64,000 nucleotides of DNA from Gemmatimonadota bacterium (GCA_018672475.1 JABHFS010000120.1:83664-147663), one strand, 5' to 3'. Counted from the first letter of the stretch, positions 29,511-40,734 are shown. A program made the numbers and translations. Notes: generated by a model from the letters alone, not told the origin.

Positions 29511-29858
29511 ATGAACGAAAATACGATCTTCGACAAGATCATACGCCGCGAAATTCCCGCTGATATCGTCTTCGAAGACGATATATGTCTGGCGTTCCGC
29601 GATATACAACCGCAAGCGCCAATCCATATTCTCGTCATTCCCAAAAGAGTGATTGCCGGAGTGCAATACGCGACGCATGACGATATGGATTTGCTTGGAC
29701 ACTTACTGATCGCGGCGAAGCAGATAGCCGAAGAACAAGGCATCTCCGCCGACGGATACCGGTTGGCCATAAACGCCGGCGACCATGGCGGCCAGACCGT
29801 CGAACATCTGCATATACATCTGCTCGGCGGACGCCCGATGCAATGGCCACCCGGCTGA
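29511..29858 (+). CDS. HIT-family (histidine triad) protein
   Basis: IFDKIIRREIPADIVFEDD..., HLHIHLLGGR. Confidence 0.95.
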   Translation: MNENTIFDKIIRREIPADIVFEDDICLAFRDIQPQAPIHILVIPKRVIAGVQYATHDDMDLLGHLLIAAKQIAEEQGISADGYRLAINAGDHGGQTVEHLHIHLLGGRPMQWPPG

Positions 29859-29867
29859 ACACAAAAA

Positions 29868-29894
29868 AGGCGGCTTCACAAAAGGAAGCCGCCT
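29868..29894. terminator. Bidirectional terminator between HIT gene and rplC
   Basis: aggcggcttc-acaaaag-gaagccgcct with T-tracts on both strands. Confidence 0.85.
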
Positions 29895-29917
29895 CAATTT
29901 TGTTTTATGTCGTGTGC

Positions 29918-30535
29918 TTAGGTGCTCTGAATCAAAATAAAACCATTGTCACCGCCGGGCACTGCACCCTTGAGAAACAGCAAATTGCGGTCGGAGTCGA
30001 TGCGCTCAACCGTCAACCCCTTGGTCGTAACGCGTTTGTTGCCCATCTGACCGGGCATCTTCTTACCCTTCCAGACTTTACCAGGCGTGGTGCCCTGACC
30101 GACGGAACCGCCATGACGTTGTACGCCAGGTGTGCCGTGGGTCGCGTTTTTACCGCGAAAATGATAGCGCTTGACGACACCGGCGAACCCCTTACCCTTG
30201 GACTTACCGGTCACTCGAACATTGTTGCCGATTTCAAACTGGCTCACGTCCAAAACCTGGCCAATCTCGAACTCACCGTCCTGGCCGCGAAACTCGCGCA
30301 GAACGCGGTGAGGAGTAATGCCTGCTTTAGCCAGATGGCCCAACTGCGGCTTGTTCAATTTGCGTTCGGGAATCTCGTCAAAAGCCAACTGCAAACCCGT
30401 GTAGCCATTACTCTGATCGGTTCGCACCGCGACGACGGGGCAAGGCCCAGCCGCGACAATAGTCACCGGTACGAGCTCTTCTTTATCGTTGTATAACTGG
30501 GTCATCCCCAGTTTCTTCCCTATCAGGGCCCCCAT
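29918..30535 (-). CDS. rplC: 50S ribosomal protein L3
   Basis: IGKKLGMTQLYNDKEELVPVTIVAAGPCPVV; THGTPGVQRHGGSVGQGTTPGKVWKGKKMPGQMGN. Confidence 0.97.
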   Translation of the reverse strand: MGALIGKKLGMTQLYNDKEELVPVTIVAAGPCPVVAVRTDQSNGYTGLQLAFDEIPERKLNKPQLGHLAKAGITPHRVLREFRGQDGEFEIGQVLDVSQFEIGNNVRVTGKSKGKGFAGVVKRYHFRGKNATHGTPGVQRHGGSVGQGTTPGKVWKGKKMPGQMGNKRVTTKGLTVERIDSDRNLLFLKGAVPGGDNGFILIQST

Positions 30536-30641
30536 AAGGCCAGCTCCTTCAAATAATTGTCAGTCAGTCGGTCAAAATAGAACTTTAAAATTAGGCTAAA
30601 AAACCCAGGGTGGCAAGCCCCTGCATAGGGAGAACATCATA

Positions 30642-31538
30642 TTGGCTAATATCACGCTTATCCGCGGTGGTGCAATCGGCGATTTCGTGCTGACTCTGCC
30701 CGCCATCAACTCACTACACAAAGCATTCCTGAACAATGATTTACACTTAATAGGAAAGCCTGCAACCTTAAGGTTAAAACAAGCTCAAAATATCCTAAAT
30801 CAAGACGATCCGCGCTTGATACCCTTGCACAGAAAGGGTCCGATTCCACAAGAGACCCTCGCACTCTTTGCGCAAACCGAACGAGTCCTTGCCTATGCCG
30901 TAGATTCAGATCAGCAACTCAAGCGTCAATTGACGCAAATCGTACAAGGCCCAGTATTGTTTTGCGATCCACGCCCATTTAACCTGCACCAGCATATCAT
31001 CGATCACCTATTGAGCCCTCTACAAACATGGGACATACCCGTCGAAGACTCTACTCCACGCATCACCCTAACCCCAAGAGACCACGAATATGTCGACGCC
31101 CTACCCCGCTCACCGCAAGTTATTGTTCACATCGGCAGCAGTTCACCAAGTAAATGCTGGCCGGAATCATATTTCCGTATCTTAGTTGCAACATTGCGCA
31201 AAAAGGGCTGGGACACGGCGATATTATGCGGGCCAATTGAAATCGAACGCGGGTTCGTCGACGACAGTCTGCAACCGCCCGACCTGCGCGCACTAGCCGG
31301 ACTGCTCTCCCGTGCATCACTTTTTATTGGCAACGATTCAGGTCCGGGGCATATCGCCGCCGCCGTCGGCACTGCCACCTTATCGCTCTTTGGACCAACC
31401 GATCCGCAGACCTGGGCGCCGCGCAACAAACGAGGTAACGTGTTGCAGGCGCCAATGGGAGACATTGAGAACATCGCGCCCGCGCTCGTCATCGAAACCG
31501 CGTTGAACATGCTCGAAAGCACAGATAATGACGGATGA
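30642..31538 (+). CDS. Glycosyltransferase family 9 (heptosyltransferase-like; TTG start)
   Basis: IRGGAIGDFVLTLPAINSL; FIGNDSGPGHIAAAVGTATLSLFGPTDPQTWAP. Confidence 0.9.
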   Translation: MANITLIRGGAIGDFVLTLPAINSLHKAFLNNDLHLIGKPATLRLKQAQNILNQDDPRLIPLHRKGPIPQETLALFAQTERVLAYAVDSDQQLKRQLTQIVQGPVLFCDPRPFNLHQHIIDHLLSPLQTWDIPVEDSTPRITLTPRDHEYVDALPRSPQVIVHIGSSSPSKCWPESYFRILVATLRKKGWDTAILCGPIEIERGFVDDSLQPPDLRALAGLLSRASLFIGNDSGPGHIAAAVGTATLSLFGPTDPQTWAPRNKRGNVLQAPMGDIENIAPALVIETALNMLESTDNDG

Positions 31539-32151
31539 ATTCGCCGCCAAACGGCAAGCCATGGTTAATGAGCAACTTGCACGGCGCGGCATTGACAACC
31601 AGCGCGTGCTCGATGCCTTTGCCCGTATCGAAAGGCACCGCTATGTCCCCGCGGAACTGCACCAACTCGCCTATGAGGATTATCCATTGGCCATCGGTTC
31701 GGCGCAAACCATCTCACAGCCCTATGTCGTCGCCTATATGCTCGCCGCATTGGCCCTGCAAGGCACAGAACGCGTATTGGAGATCGGCACCGGTTCTGGC
31801 TACCAGACCGCCCTACTGGCCGAATTGGTGGCCGAAGTCTACAGTATTGAGTTTTTTCCGGAATTAGCCGAGCGCGCCGATCGCTTGCTCGAAGAGAACA
31901 GCAACCAGCGCGTCACCATCCGCGTCGGCGACGGGCGAGCGGGTTGGGCGAGTGCCGCACCTTTCGATGCGGTGGTCTGTTCCGCGGCTCCCGCCGCGAT
32001 CCCTCCCCCCCTACTCGAGCAATTAGCCCCAGGTGGCCGCCTCATAGTGCCCTTGGGAGTAGAGCACCAGTACCTTGTCCTCGTGCGACGCGTCGAAACA
32101 GGCTTCAGCCAACGGCAGCTTTTGCCCGTGCGCTTCGTCCCCTTGTTATAG
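31528..32151 (+). CDS. pcm: Protein-L-isoaspartate O-methyltransferase
   Basis: SAQTISQPYVVAYM, VLEIGTGSGYQTALLAEL, APGGRLIVPLG. Confidence 0.95.
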   Translation: MTDEFAAKRQAMVNEQLARRGIDNQRVLDAFARIERHRYVPAELHQLAYEDYPLAIGSAQTISQPYVVAYMLAALALQGTERVLEIGTGSGYQTALLAELVAEVYSIEFFPELAERADRLLEENSNQRVTIRVGDGRAGWASAAPFDAVVCSAAPAAIPPPLLEQLAPGGRLIVPLGVEHQYLVLVRRVETGFSQRQLLPVRFVPLL

Positions 32152-32156
32152 CGGAT

Positions 32157-32654
32157 TTACTCCACGGGTTTGGTGATTTCGATCATCACCTTAGCGGTTC
32201 CCTGCTTGACCATTTCCAACTCCAACGCCGCCGCGAAAGAAAGATCGAGAATCCGCCCTTCGATAAAGGGTCCGCGATCATTGACCTTGACCTCGACCCA
32301 GCGTCCGTTTTGCAGGTTCGTCACCTTGACATGCGTGCCCAGGGGCAATACGCGGTGGGCGGCGGTGAGTTTATACATATTAAACACCTCGCCATTAGCC
32401 GTCAGGCGCCCGTGAAACTTCTTACCATAATAGGATGAGACACCGACTTGATAGGCTTTATCGGTATTTATTTTATCGAGATCGATTGGGTGGGCGGCCG
32501 GACCGGGGGCAACAACCTGGGGAGGGGGTTTATTCGACGGCCTAGGACTGACCTGCGCGCCGCCACTGCGATAGACGGGTTTACTTACACAACCGGCAGT
32601 CAAGCCCAGGCAAAGGGCCACGCATAGCCATCTGCATTTGCGCGCCGGCAGCAT
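32157..32654 (-). CDS. rlpA: RlpA-like septal ring lytic transglycosylase/lipoprotein
   Basis: Lipobox LTAGC; GVSSYYGKKFHGRLTANGEVFNMYKLTAAHRVLPLGTHVKVTNL. Confidence 0.92.
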   Translation of the reverse strand: MLPARKCRWLCVALCLGLTAGCVSKPVYRSGGAQVSPRPSNKPPPQVVAPGPAAHPIDLDKINTDKAYQVGVSSYYGKKFHGRLTANGEVFNMYKLTAAHRVLPLGTHVKVTNLQNGRWVEVKVNDRGPFIEGRILDLSFAAALELEMVKQGTAKVMIEITKPVE

Positions 32655-32749
32655 CTTTGTACCCCATTCTCTTAGAGAGTCTCTAAAAAATCGTTCCGCA
32701 CCCCTTTGCCTGGAATATAAAGTAGCGATGCAGATTTTTTTAGATCCAC

Positions 32750-33661
32750 CTAGGTTTGCAGGCTGCCGACGAGCGAGGCAAGCTGATCAATGCCGTGCTC
32801 GTCACAATGGGCCTGGATGCCATCTACGACTTCGACGCCGGCGTTAGGATTGACAAAATTAGCCGTGCCGACCTGCACGGCGGAAGCACCCGCGATAATG
32901 AATTCGAGCGCATCGCGGGCCGTGGCGATCCCGCCAATGCCCATAATCGGCACCGAAACCGCCTGCGCAACCTTCCAAACCATCGCCAAGGCGACGGGTT
33001 TGACGGCCGGACCGGATAAACCACCGGTGATATTGCCCAAAATCGGCCGTTGACTGTTTACATCGATGGCCATGCCGACAAGCGTATTGATCAAAGACAC
33101 CGCATCCGCTCCGGCATCGACTACGGCCCTGGCGATCTCGGTGATATCGGTGACATTTGGCGTCAGTTTGGCAATAATCGGCCGACGGCTATTGCGCTTG
33201 ACCGCAGCGATCACCGCCGCCGCCGTCTCCGGCCGGGTGGCAAAATTATCGCCGCCCGCTTCGACATTGGGACAGGATATATTGACTTCGAGCGCGGCGA
33301 TGCCTGGCAATTCTTCTAAGCGCGCCGCCGTCAAGGCAAACTCATCGACGGAAAATCCAGCGATATTGACCACGACTTGCGTTTGCAAACCCGCGAGAAA
33401 AGCCCACTTCTCACCGACAAAGTCCTCAAGACCGGGGTTTTGCAAGCCGATGGCATTGAGCATCCCGCCCGCCGTTTCAATAATGCGCTGTGGTGGGTTG
33501 CCGCCGCGGGGCTCGGGCGTGATGGTCTTCGTCACCAAACCGCCGAGGCGCGAAAAATCTGTCAGCGGCAAAAGTTCCTGGCCATAATTGCAGGTGCCCG
33601 AAGCCAACAGCACGGGATTTTGCAACGGCACTCCAGCGAAATCCACTTTCAAATCGGCCAT
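32750..33661 (-). CDS. pyrD: Dihydroorotate dehydrogenase, class 1B catalytic subunit
   Basis: MADLKVDFAGVPLQNPVLLASGTCNYG; NISCPNVEAGG; PIMGIGGI. Confidence 0.95.
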   Translation of the reverse strand: MADLKVDFAGVPLQNPVLLASGTCNYGQELLPLTDFSRLGGLVTKTITPEPRGGNPPQRIIETAGGMLNAIGLQNPGLEDFVGEKWAFLAGLQTQVVVNIAGFSVDEFALTAARLEELPGIAALEVNISCPNVEAGGDNFATRPETAAAVIAAVKRNSRRPIIAKLTPNVTDITEIARAVVDAGADAVSLINTLVGMAIDVNSQRPILGNITGGLSGPAVKPVALAMVWKVAQAVSVPIMGIGGIATARDALEFIIAGASAVQVGTANFVNPNAGVEVVDGIQAHCDEHGIDQLASLVGSLQT

Positions 33662-34470
33662 CAGTCCTCCCATTTCACACGTCGGGCATCGAATACCGGA
33701 CCATCGACACAAATGCGGCCATAGCGCGTATAATCAGACCCGGCCGCTCCCTGCTCATCCGGTTGCAACTCAACTGCACACCCCACACAGATGCCAATAC
33801 CGCAAGCCATGTATTCCTCAAGAGAGACCTGACACGGAACCGCAGATTCACGACACAGCGCGGCCACAGCCCGCATCATCCCGTGCGGTCCACAACAATA
33901 AACTGCATGAGGGGCATCCCCTGCCAACTCCTCCTGCAATAAGTCGGTGACCAACCCCGCCTGGCCGAGACTACCGTCATCGCTTGCCCGCCTCACCACC
34001 GACGCGGCGGGCGCGAGCAATTCGTCGGGCAAATGTTTGCCCTTATTGCGCGCTCCGACCAAAAGCGTCACCGGATAATTCTGTCGCTGCAGCACCGATC
34101 CCCAATAGAGCATCGGCGGCACGCCAATTCCGCCGCCGACCAGACAAGTCCTCGCACCGGCAGGCGGCGGTGCGAATCCATTGCCCAAAGGACCAAGACA
34201 CGCCATTGAGACACCTCGTCCGATCCGGCTCAACACCTCGCTCTTAGGCCCCAGATTCTCGTAGAGTACCTCAATCCAACCGGCGTCTAAGTCGATCGCA
34301 CAAACGCTCAAGGGAATTCTCAATAGAGGGGCACCGCCCGTGCTGACCTGTATATTAACGAACTGCCCGGGTTTAGCCCGAGCGGCGATATATGGCGCTT
34401 GCAAGCGCGCCATATAAAATTCCTCGGCCACTTCGTCGTTGGCCAAAACCTCCACCTGCTCGTCAATCAT
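33661..34470 (-). CDS. pyrK: Dihydroorotate dehydrogenase electron transfer subunit
   Basis: GGGIGVPPMLYW, C-terminal Cys cluster YMACGIGICVGCAVEL...GRICVDGPVFDA. Confidence 0.93.
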   Translation of the reverse strand: MIDEQVEVLANDEVAEEFYMARLQAPYIAARAKPGQFVNIQVSTGGAPLLRIPLSVCAIDLDAGWIEVLYENLGPKSEVLSRIGRGVSMACLGPLGNGFAPPPAGARTCLVGGGIGVPPMLYWGSVLQRQNYPVTLLVGARNKGKHLPDELLAPAASVVRRASDDGSLGQAGLVTDLLQEELAGDAPHAVYCCGPHGMMRAVAALCRESAVPCQVSLEEYMACGIGICVGCAVELQPDEQGAAGSDYTRYGRICVDGPVFDARRVKWED

Positions 34471-37358
34471 ATGCCTTCGCCCTCCTCGACGACCGCCGCG
34501 CCGGCTGCATCACCATCAATACGCGAACTATCCGCCGGAGCAAAATCGGCCCTACCCTCTGCATCGCCGATGCCGCCGCCATCTATCAGAGCACCCTCTA
34601 GGGACGCGCCATCAGTAGCATCGGCGATACTGGACGTTTCGCCAGCCGCCATATCTATTCCACCATTCACTTCTGCCTCGCTGTCCACACGCGGTGCACG
34701 CGCGCTGTCCTCCCCCGACTGAGGACCAAAGGGCACCGTCAACTCGACCCACGCTTTGATTTCAACGCCATTATTACGGACTGCCGGATAAAAGACATAG
34801 TCATAAGCTGCTACGACCGCGTTGGAGGCAAAAGGCTCTTCTCCGCGAAAGACCTCCACCGACTCGGGCCGCCCTTCGCGATCGATCAAAACATCGAGCA
34901 GTACCTCGGTCGAATCAAACCCACCGACGGGATAGACCGGCCTCACTAGTTCCCGCACCAATGGCCAATCGCTCAGCGGCATATCCTTTTCCTGCCACTC
35001 GATCTTATCCTCGGGCATCATCAGGGCCAAACCCTCCAATTGCTCGAGGTCGAGATCCTCCTGATCCTCCGCCGCGTAGAAGTCCGGAAACTCCTCCTGC
35101 AAAAAACGGATCTGCGGGCTGCCCCGATCCCGGCGCACAACTTCGCGCAAATAGTGGTTGGCCGAATCCTCTTCAGCCGCAACGGTAAATACCTTCCATA
35201 ATCGGTAGTAGAGGCTCAGATTGGCCTTGTCAAAGGCCAACGCCTGGCGATAAAATTCAATCGCGTCGTCGGAATACCCTTCTTCCCAGGCGATATTCCC
35301 CAATTGGTATAGCGAGCGTGGGTTGTTGAACTGTTCATCGATACTCTGTTCATAAAAATCCCGGGCCATTTTTATATCGCCGCGCCGCTGGGCGCGCTGG
35401 GCAAAACCGAGATGCTTGCGTGCAAGCGAGACCGAATCGAGCGTATCGGGTTCCAGCGCCAACAATTCGATCCGTTCCCCTGGACCAAACTGTCCGCCGA
35501 CAGACTTCAGGCTGCGTTCGAGTTTCGCAATCAGTCCTTCCTCGCGGACCCTCTTCCGCTCTATGGCAAGTTTACCGAACTCGGTTTCGGCGTACTCCTC
35601 TCCTAAGAGCCGGTAACGCCTTTCGGCCTCCAGTGTATCCCCAACGATATTTTCATATGAAGTCGCCGCCAGAAAAGCCGCCCTTGCCCCCGCCACCGTG
35701 CCTGAAAACGCCTGGCTCAAACTGTCCAGCAGCGGCGCATAAGCATAGATATTCTCCGGTTCATGCAGACGCAAACGCTCGATGCGCTCAAACTCCGTCG
35801 CCGCCAACTCTTCGGCCGTAACCCGAGCTTCTTCCCCCAATAGATACCTGGCTTCATTAGCCTGCGCCGAAGCGGGAAAGTCTTCGATCAATCGCGCCAA
35901 ATAGGGACCAGCCGCGCTTTCATCGTTGCCTATCTCGCGGTAGATCCAGGCAATACTGAAAACGGCACGGGGCAATTGATCGCTCTCGGGAAAGCGGCGA
36001 ATGACTTCCTGGTAATAGGCGATGGCCGAATCGGCTTGACCAATATCGTCGCGATAGATCTCACAGGCGCTAAATAAGTCGTCCAGCACCTCGATATTGC
36101 GTGCGACTACGATCTCGTCCTTCGTCGTAGAATCGACTTCGGCGGGCACCCACCCCTCACTCCACACAAGCGGCCCCTGTATGGCCCCCAGCGAATCGGC
36201 ATAGAGCGAATCGGCCCGATGGACCCGAGCCTGCAACTGCTGCAACCGCCCCAAATAGGTCAACATCTCCTGCGCCAATAACACGCCCTGTGAACCGGGG
36301 CTCTCGCTATTGGTCTCTTGGAAATACTCGCGGGCTAACTCGGTGTCGCCGTATTCTTGCAGATGCAACAAACCCGTGCGATAAAGGGCCATTGCCGAGG
36401 AAGGTGTCGTGGGAAAATCATCGCGAACCTGGCCATATTCGTCGAGCGCTTGTTCGAGCAGACGGCGCTCCTCGTAGGACTCGCCGATCAAAAGGCGGGT
36501 GCGCCCCTCAAAATTGCGAAAGCGGCCCTCTTTGAGCAGTTCGACATAGGTCTCGAGCGCCTCTTCTTCTTCGCCCAATGCATAGAGCGCGCGCCCGCTG
36601 TTCAACCTGGCCCGGTATTCCTGGTCCGGATTCGGATCGGCCTGCAAGACATTGCGAAAGGACTGCAAAGCGTCGCCAAGCCGGGCCTCGTCTTGCAAGG
36701 CCATCTGCGCCTCGGCTAAACGCAGCCACAACTGCGCACGGTCACCGCTTGCGGGAAAGGCCTCCAGTACCGTGCGAAACTCTTGGATCGCGGCGACATA
36801 GTCTTCGCGTTCGAAAGCCATCTCACCCAACCGCAACCCGGCCCGCACCGCGATTTCCTCCTCGGCCTCCTCAACGAGCGTTCGGTAGAGTTTTTGCGCC
36901 TGATTATAGATCCGCTGCGCTTCGAGACCTTGCGCACGCCAATAACGGGCCTCGTCGAAAAATTCACTGGCGGGGAAATTTGTTTCCAGATCGCGGAAGG
37001 ATTGCACGGAACGCAGATATTCTCCCCGCCAATAAAACGACTTCCCCATCAGGAACATCGCGTCGTCGACCAAGTCACTCTCTTTGTATTTTTCCAGGAC
37101 CTTAGAAGCCTTGCGAGCAGCCTTGTCGTAGAACTGGTCGGCTTGATTCGAACGCTGACGCTGCAATTCGGGCCCTGCGCCGTCGAACGCCCACCCAGCA
37201 TAGGCCTCTTCGTGTTTTACACGTTCTTTTTCGGCTTTGCGGTAGAATTTTTTGGCGTTGTAGAAGGTGTTGAAATAAACACAGGCCGAAAGCGACAGAC
37301 AACAGACCAGCAGTATTGGCACGAAGGCCCCGATACGGCGTATAAACGCAAGCATCAC
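34467..37358 (-). CDS. Outer-membrane-type TPR lipoprotein with C-terminal TonB-like domain
   Basis: Lipobox LSLSAC; many TPR units; C-terminus EVLLDVLIDREGRPESVEVFRGEEPFASNAVVAAYDYVFYPAVRNNGVEIKAWVELTVPF. Confidence 0.85.
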   Translation of the reverse strand: MMLAFIRRIGAFVPILLVCCLSLSACVYFNTFYNAKKFYRKAEKERVKHEEAYAGWAFDGAGPELQRQRSNQADQFYDKAARKASKVLEKYKESDLVDDAMFLMGKSFYWRGEYLRSVQSFRDLETNFPASEFFDEARYWRAQGLEAQRIYNQAQKLYRTLVEEAEEEIAVRAGLRLGEMAFEREDYVAAIQEFRTVLEAFPASGDRAQLWLRLAEAQMALQDEARLGDALQSFRNVLQADPNPDQEYRARLNSGRALYALGEEEEALETYVELLKEGRFRNFEGRTRLLIGESYEERRLLEQALDEYGQVRDDFPTTPSSAMALYRTGLLHLQEYGDTELAREYFQETNSESPGSQGVLLAQEMLTYLGRLQQLQARVHRADSLYADSLGAIQGPLVWSEGWVPAEVDSTTKDEIVVARNIEVLDDLFSACEIYRDDIGQADSAIAYYQEVIRRFPESDQLPRAVFSIAWIYREIGNDESAAGPYLARLIEDFPASAQANEARYLLGEEARVTAEELAATEFERIERLRLHEPENIYAYAPLLDSLSQAFSGTVAGARAAFLAATSYENIVGDTLEAERRYRLLGEEYAETEFGKLAIERKRVREEGLIAKLERSLKSVGGQFGPGERIELLALEPDTLDSVSLARKHLGFAQRAQRRGDIKMARDFYEQSIDEQFNNPRSLYQLGNIAWEEGYSDDAIEFYRQALAFDKANLSLYYRLWKVFTVAAEEDSANHYLREVVRRDRGSPQIRFLQEEFPDFYAAEDQEDLDLEQLEGLALMMPEDKIEWQEKDMPLSDWPLVRELVRPVYPVGGFDSTEVLLDVLIDREGRPESVEVFRGEEPFASNAVVAAYDYVFYPAVRNNGVEIKAWVELTVPFGPQSGEDSARAPRVDSEAEVNGGIDMAAGETSSIADATDGASLEGALIDGGGIGDAEGRADFAPADSSRIDGDAAGAAVVEEGEGI

Positions 37359-37371
37359 CAGCCGATCGCCC

Positions 37372-40300
37372 CTAAGCCCGATGGTAATCTTGCAGCGCTT
37401 GCACGCTCAGATCAGCGCGCTGCAAAGCCTCGATACCCGCCACAGCGGCCCTCGCACCGGCCATTGTCGTGGTATAGGGCACATTGTTCATAACCGCCGC
37501 GCGGCGCACGACGAAATCATCGTATTGCGAGCTTTCGTCAAGGGGGGTGTTGATGACTAAACCGACCTGCCTGCTGCGAATCGCGTCCTCGATATGCGGC
37601 CGCCCCTCGTGCACCTTGAGCACGCTCTCGGCCTCAATGTCGTGGCGGCTGAGAATATCGCGGGTGCCTTTGGTAGCGACGAGCTCGAATCCGGCTTCGC
37701 ACAACCTGCGGGCGACCGGCACGACTTCCTCCTTGTCGCAATCGGCGACGCTAATAAAGATCCGGCCGCTCGCCGGCAATACAGAGCCCGCCCCCATCTG
37801 CGCCTTGAGGAAAGCCGTACCAAAATCAGGGCCAATCCCCATCACTTCACCGGTCGATTTCATTTCAGGACCCAGCAGGCTGTCGGCTCCGGGGAATTTC
37901 ATAAAGGGCAGGACCGCTTCCTTGACCGAGACATGATTCGGAACAATCTCTTCGGTGAAATCCTGTTCCCGCAAGCTTTTGCCGACCATGACCCGGGCGG
38001 CGATCTTCGCCAATGGCCGACCAATCGCCTTGCTGACGAAAGGCACCGTGCGCGAGGCCCGTGGATTGACCTCGATTACATAGACCTCGTCCTGGTATAT
38101 AGCGTATTGCACATTCATCAAACCGACCACGTCGAGCCCTCGCGCCAATGCATGCGTATAACGGCGCATCGTCTCGATATGCTCAGCGGGAGTGTCGAAA
38201 GGAGGTAGGGCACAGGCACTGTCACCGGAGTGCACCCCGGCGTGCTCGATGTGTTGCATGATGCCACCGACAACGACATCGACCCCATCCGCCACCGCGT
38301 CGACATCGAATTCCTCAGCTCTCTGTAAATAGCGATCGATCAGTACTGGCCGTTCGGGCGAGACATCTATCGCCTCGTTCATATACTTTTCTAAACTACC
38401 GGCATCGTAGACGATAACCATCGCCCGCCCGCCTAATACGTAGGAAGGCCTCACTATGACAGGATAGCCAATCCGCTCCGCCACTTCACTAGCCTCGGCA
38501 AAACTAGACGCCAAACCGTTCTCTGGCTGGCGGATATCCAGTTCGCGCAGCAAGTTGCCGAAGCGCTCGCGATCTTCGGCCAAATCGATGCTGCTGGGTG
38601 AAGTGCCGACGATGGGCACTCCTTCCCGTTCAAGTTCCGCCGCCAGATTCAACGGAGTCTGCCCCCCGAACTGCACAATGACCCCGTCGGGTTGCTCACG
38701 GTCGACGATATGCAGCACGTCTTCCACCGTCAATGGCTCAAAATAAAGTTTGTCCGCCGTATCGTAATCGGTGCTGACCGTCTCTGGATTAGAGTTGACC
38801 ATAATCGTTTCATAACCGTCCTCGCGCAGCGCGAAACAGGCGTGAACGCAGCAATAATCGAACTCGATCCCCTGGCCGATGCGGTTGGGGCCGCCGCCGA
38901 GGATAATGATCTTCTTGCGATCCGACCGCACAGACTCGTCTTCGCGATCATATGTTGAGTAGTGGTACGGGGTGTGCGCTTCGAACTCCGCGGCGCAGGT
39001 ATCCACCGTCTTGTAGACCGGACGGATACCCAATTCGCGGCGGCGGTCGCGTACGCTCACTTCGTCGCACTCGCTGAGATGAGCCAACTGACGATCGCTA
39101 AACCCCCACTCTTTGGCTTGGCGCAACAGCGCTGGGTTTTCGCGCGCGTCCTCTTTTTTTAGCCGCCATTCGAGTTCGGACAGTTGATAGAGCTGGTCGA
39201 GAAACCACGGGTCGATGCCGGTAAGATTATATATTTGCTCGTGGGTATAGCCCTTGTCGATCGCCAGTTTGATATAGGAAATTCGCTGTGAATTGGGACG
39301 ACTCAACTTCTCGCGCAGTTCCTTGTCAGAAACCTTGGCCGGATCCGGGCCTTTGCCGTCGGCGCCGAAACCAGCCCGCCCCGTCTCTAGCGAGCGCAAC
39401 CCCTTCTGCAGCGATTCCTTGAAGGTCCGGCCAATCGCCATCGTCTCCCCCACCGAACGCATCTGAGTATCGAGCACGTCCGGCGTGCTGGGAAATTTCT
39501 CAAAGGTGAAACGCGGAATCTTGGTCACCACATAGTCGATCGTCGGCTCAAAAGAAGCCGGAGTCTCGCGAGTGATATCATTGCGGAGCTCGTCGAGGGT
39601 ATAACCGACGGCCAGCTTGGCGGCGATTTTAGCGATAGGGAAACCCGTGGCCTTCGAAGCCAACGCCGACGAACGCGAAACCCGTGGGTTCATCTCGATA
39701 ACCGTCATCCGGCCGTCTCGCGGATTGAGCGCAAACTGAATATTGGACCCGCCGGTTTCGACCCCGATCTCGCGGATGACGCGAATCGCCGCGTCGCGCA
39801 TAATCTGATATTCGACGTCCGATAGCGTCTGCGCCGGTGCGACGGTCAAACTGTCGCCGGTATGGACCCCCATCGGATCGAAGTTCTCAATCGAACAGAT
39901 AATGACCACATTGTCGTTGCGGTCGCGCATAACCTCCAGTTCGTATTCCTTCCAACCGATGACCGATTCCTCGATCAGCACCTCGTCAATCGGGCTCAGG
40001 TCGAGCCCATGGCTTATAATGCGCTCGAACTCTTCGGCATTATAAGCAATCCCCCCACCGGACCCCCCCATCGTGAATGAAGGACGAACAATCGTCGGAT
40101 AGCCCAATTCGGCCTGATGCTGCTGAGCCTCTTCCAACGTGTGGATAAAAAAGCCATGCGTCATATCGAGCCCCGCCCGATCCATCGCCGCCTTAAAGAG
40201 CTCGCGATTCTCCGCCATTTTGATCGCGTTCAACTGGGCGCCGATCAATTCAACACCGTGCTCGGCTAGGACCCCGTTTTCCGCCAATGCCACCGCCACG

Positions 40301-40590
40301 TTAAGCGCGGTTTGTCCGCCGAGCGTCGGCAAAAGTGCCTGTGGTTTCTCTGCGGCGATAATCCGGGCGCAAATATCGGGAGTGATCGGTTCGATATAGG
40401 TCCGATCCGCCGTCTCGGGATCCGTCATGATCGTCGCGGGATTGCTATTGACCAGAATGATCTCGTATCCCTCTTCCCGCAGCGCTTTGCAAGCCTGGGT
40501 ACCGGAATAGTCAAACTCACAGGCCTGGCCGATCACAATTGGCCCGGATCCGATGAGCATTATTTTTTGTATGTCAGTGCGTTTGGGCAT
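37372..40590 (-). CDS. carB: Carbamoyl-phosphate synthase large subunit
   Basis: [42 protein letters not shown]; two ATP-grasp halves. Confidence 0.97.
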   Translation of the reverse strand: MPKRTDIQKIMLIGSGPIVIGQACEFDYSGTQACKALREEGYEIILVNSNPATIMTDPETADRTYIEPITPDICARIIAAEKPQALLPTLGGQTALNVAVALAENGVLAEHGVELIGAQLNAIKMAENRELFKAAMDRAGLDMTHGFFIHTLEEAQQHQAELGYPTIVRPSFTMGGSGGGIAYNAEEFERIISHGLDLSPIDEVLIEESVIGWKEYELEVMRDRNDNVVIICSIENFDPMGVHTGDSLTVAPAQTLSDVEYQIMRDAAIRVIREIGVETGGSNIQFALNPRDGRMTVIEMNPRVSRSSALASKATGFPIAKIAAKLAVGYTLDELRNDITRETPASFEPTIDYVVTKIPRFTFEKFPSTPDVLDTQMRSVGETMAIGRTFKESLQKGLRSLETGRAGFGADGKGPDPAKVSDKELREKLSRPNSQRISYIKLAIDKGYTHEQIYNLTGIDPWFLDQLYQLSELEWRLKKEDARENPALLRQAKEWGFSDRQLAHLSECDEVSVRDRRRELGIRPVYKTVDTCAAEFEAHTPYHYSTYDREDESVRSDRKKIIILGGGPNRIGQGIEFDYCCVHACFALREDGYETIMVNSNPETVSTDYDTADKLYFEPLTVEDVLHIVDREQPDGVIVQFGGQTPLNLAAELEREGVPIVGTSPSSIDLAEDRERFGNLLRELDIRQPENGLASSFAEASEVAERIGYPVIVRPSYVLGGRAMVIVYDAGSLEKYMNEAIDVSPERPVLIDRYLQRAEEFDVDAVADGVDVVVGGIMQHIEHAGVHSGDSACALPPFDTPAEHIETMRRYTHALARGLDVVGLMNVQYAIYQDEVYVIEVNPRASRTVPFVSKAIGRPLAKIAARVMVGKSLREQDFTEEIVPNHVSVKEAVLPFMKFPGADSLLGPEMKSTGEVMGIGPDFGTAFLKAQMGAGSVLPASGRIFISVADCDKEEVVPVARRLCEAGFELVATKGTRDILSRHDIEAESVLKVHEGRPHIEDAIRSRQVGLVINTPLDESSQYDDFVVRRAAVMNNVPYTTTMAGARAAVAGIEALQRADLSVQALQDYHRA

Positions 40591-40631
40591 GAAGGGACTT
40601 TCAGAGACTCAAAGGGCGCGTATCGCGCGTA

Positions 40632-40659
40632 CAAAAATAGAGATGCGCACGCGCATCTC
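40632..40659 (-). terminator. Terminator between the 179-aa gene and carB
   Basis: gagatgcgc-ac-gcgcatctc; TATTTTTGT follows on minus strand. Confidence 0.7.
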
Positions 40660-40734
40660 AGGCTTGGCAAAATGTAGGAAATTTAGGACGGAATGGAAAG
40701 GGAAGAGCGTTTTGCGACTGCGATCGCCTGCCCA

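Noticed and set aside
29843-30496. 217-aa plus-strand ORF over rplC
   Set aside because: Overlaps the clear L3 gene on the minus strand; no independent support.
30598-30623. Hairpin caggg/ccctg followed by a T-run on the minus strand, upstream of rplC
   Set aside because: Only a 5-bp stem with an 8-nt loop; too weak to call an attenuator without data.
34961-37105. Many plus-strand ORFs (e.g. 35420..35821, 36578..37105, 36783..37493) inside the TPR and carB genes
   Set aside because: Antisense shadows of long, strongly coding minus-strand genes; compositions biased to Pro/Arg/Ser and no recognisable motif.
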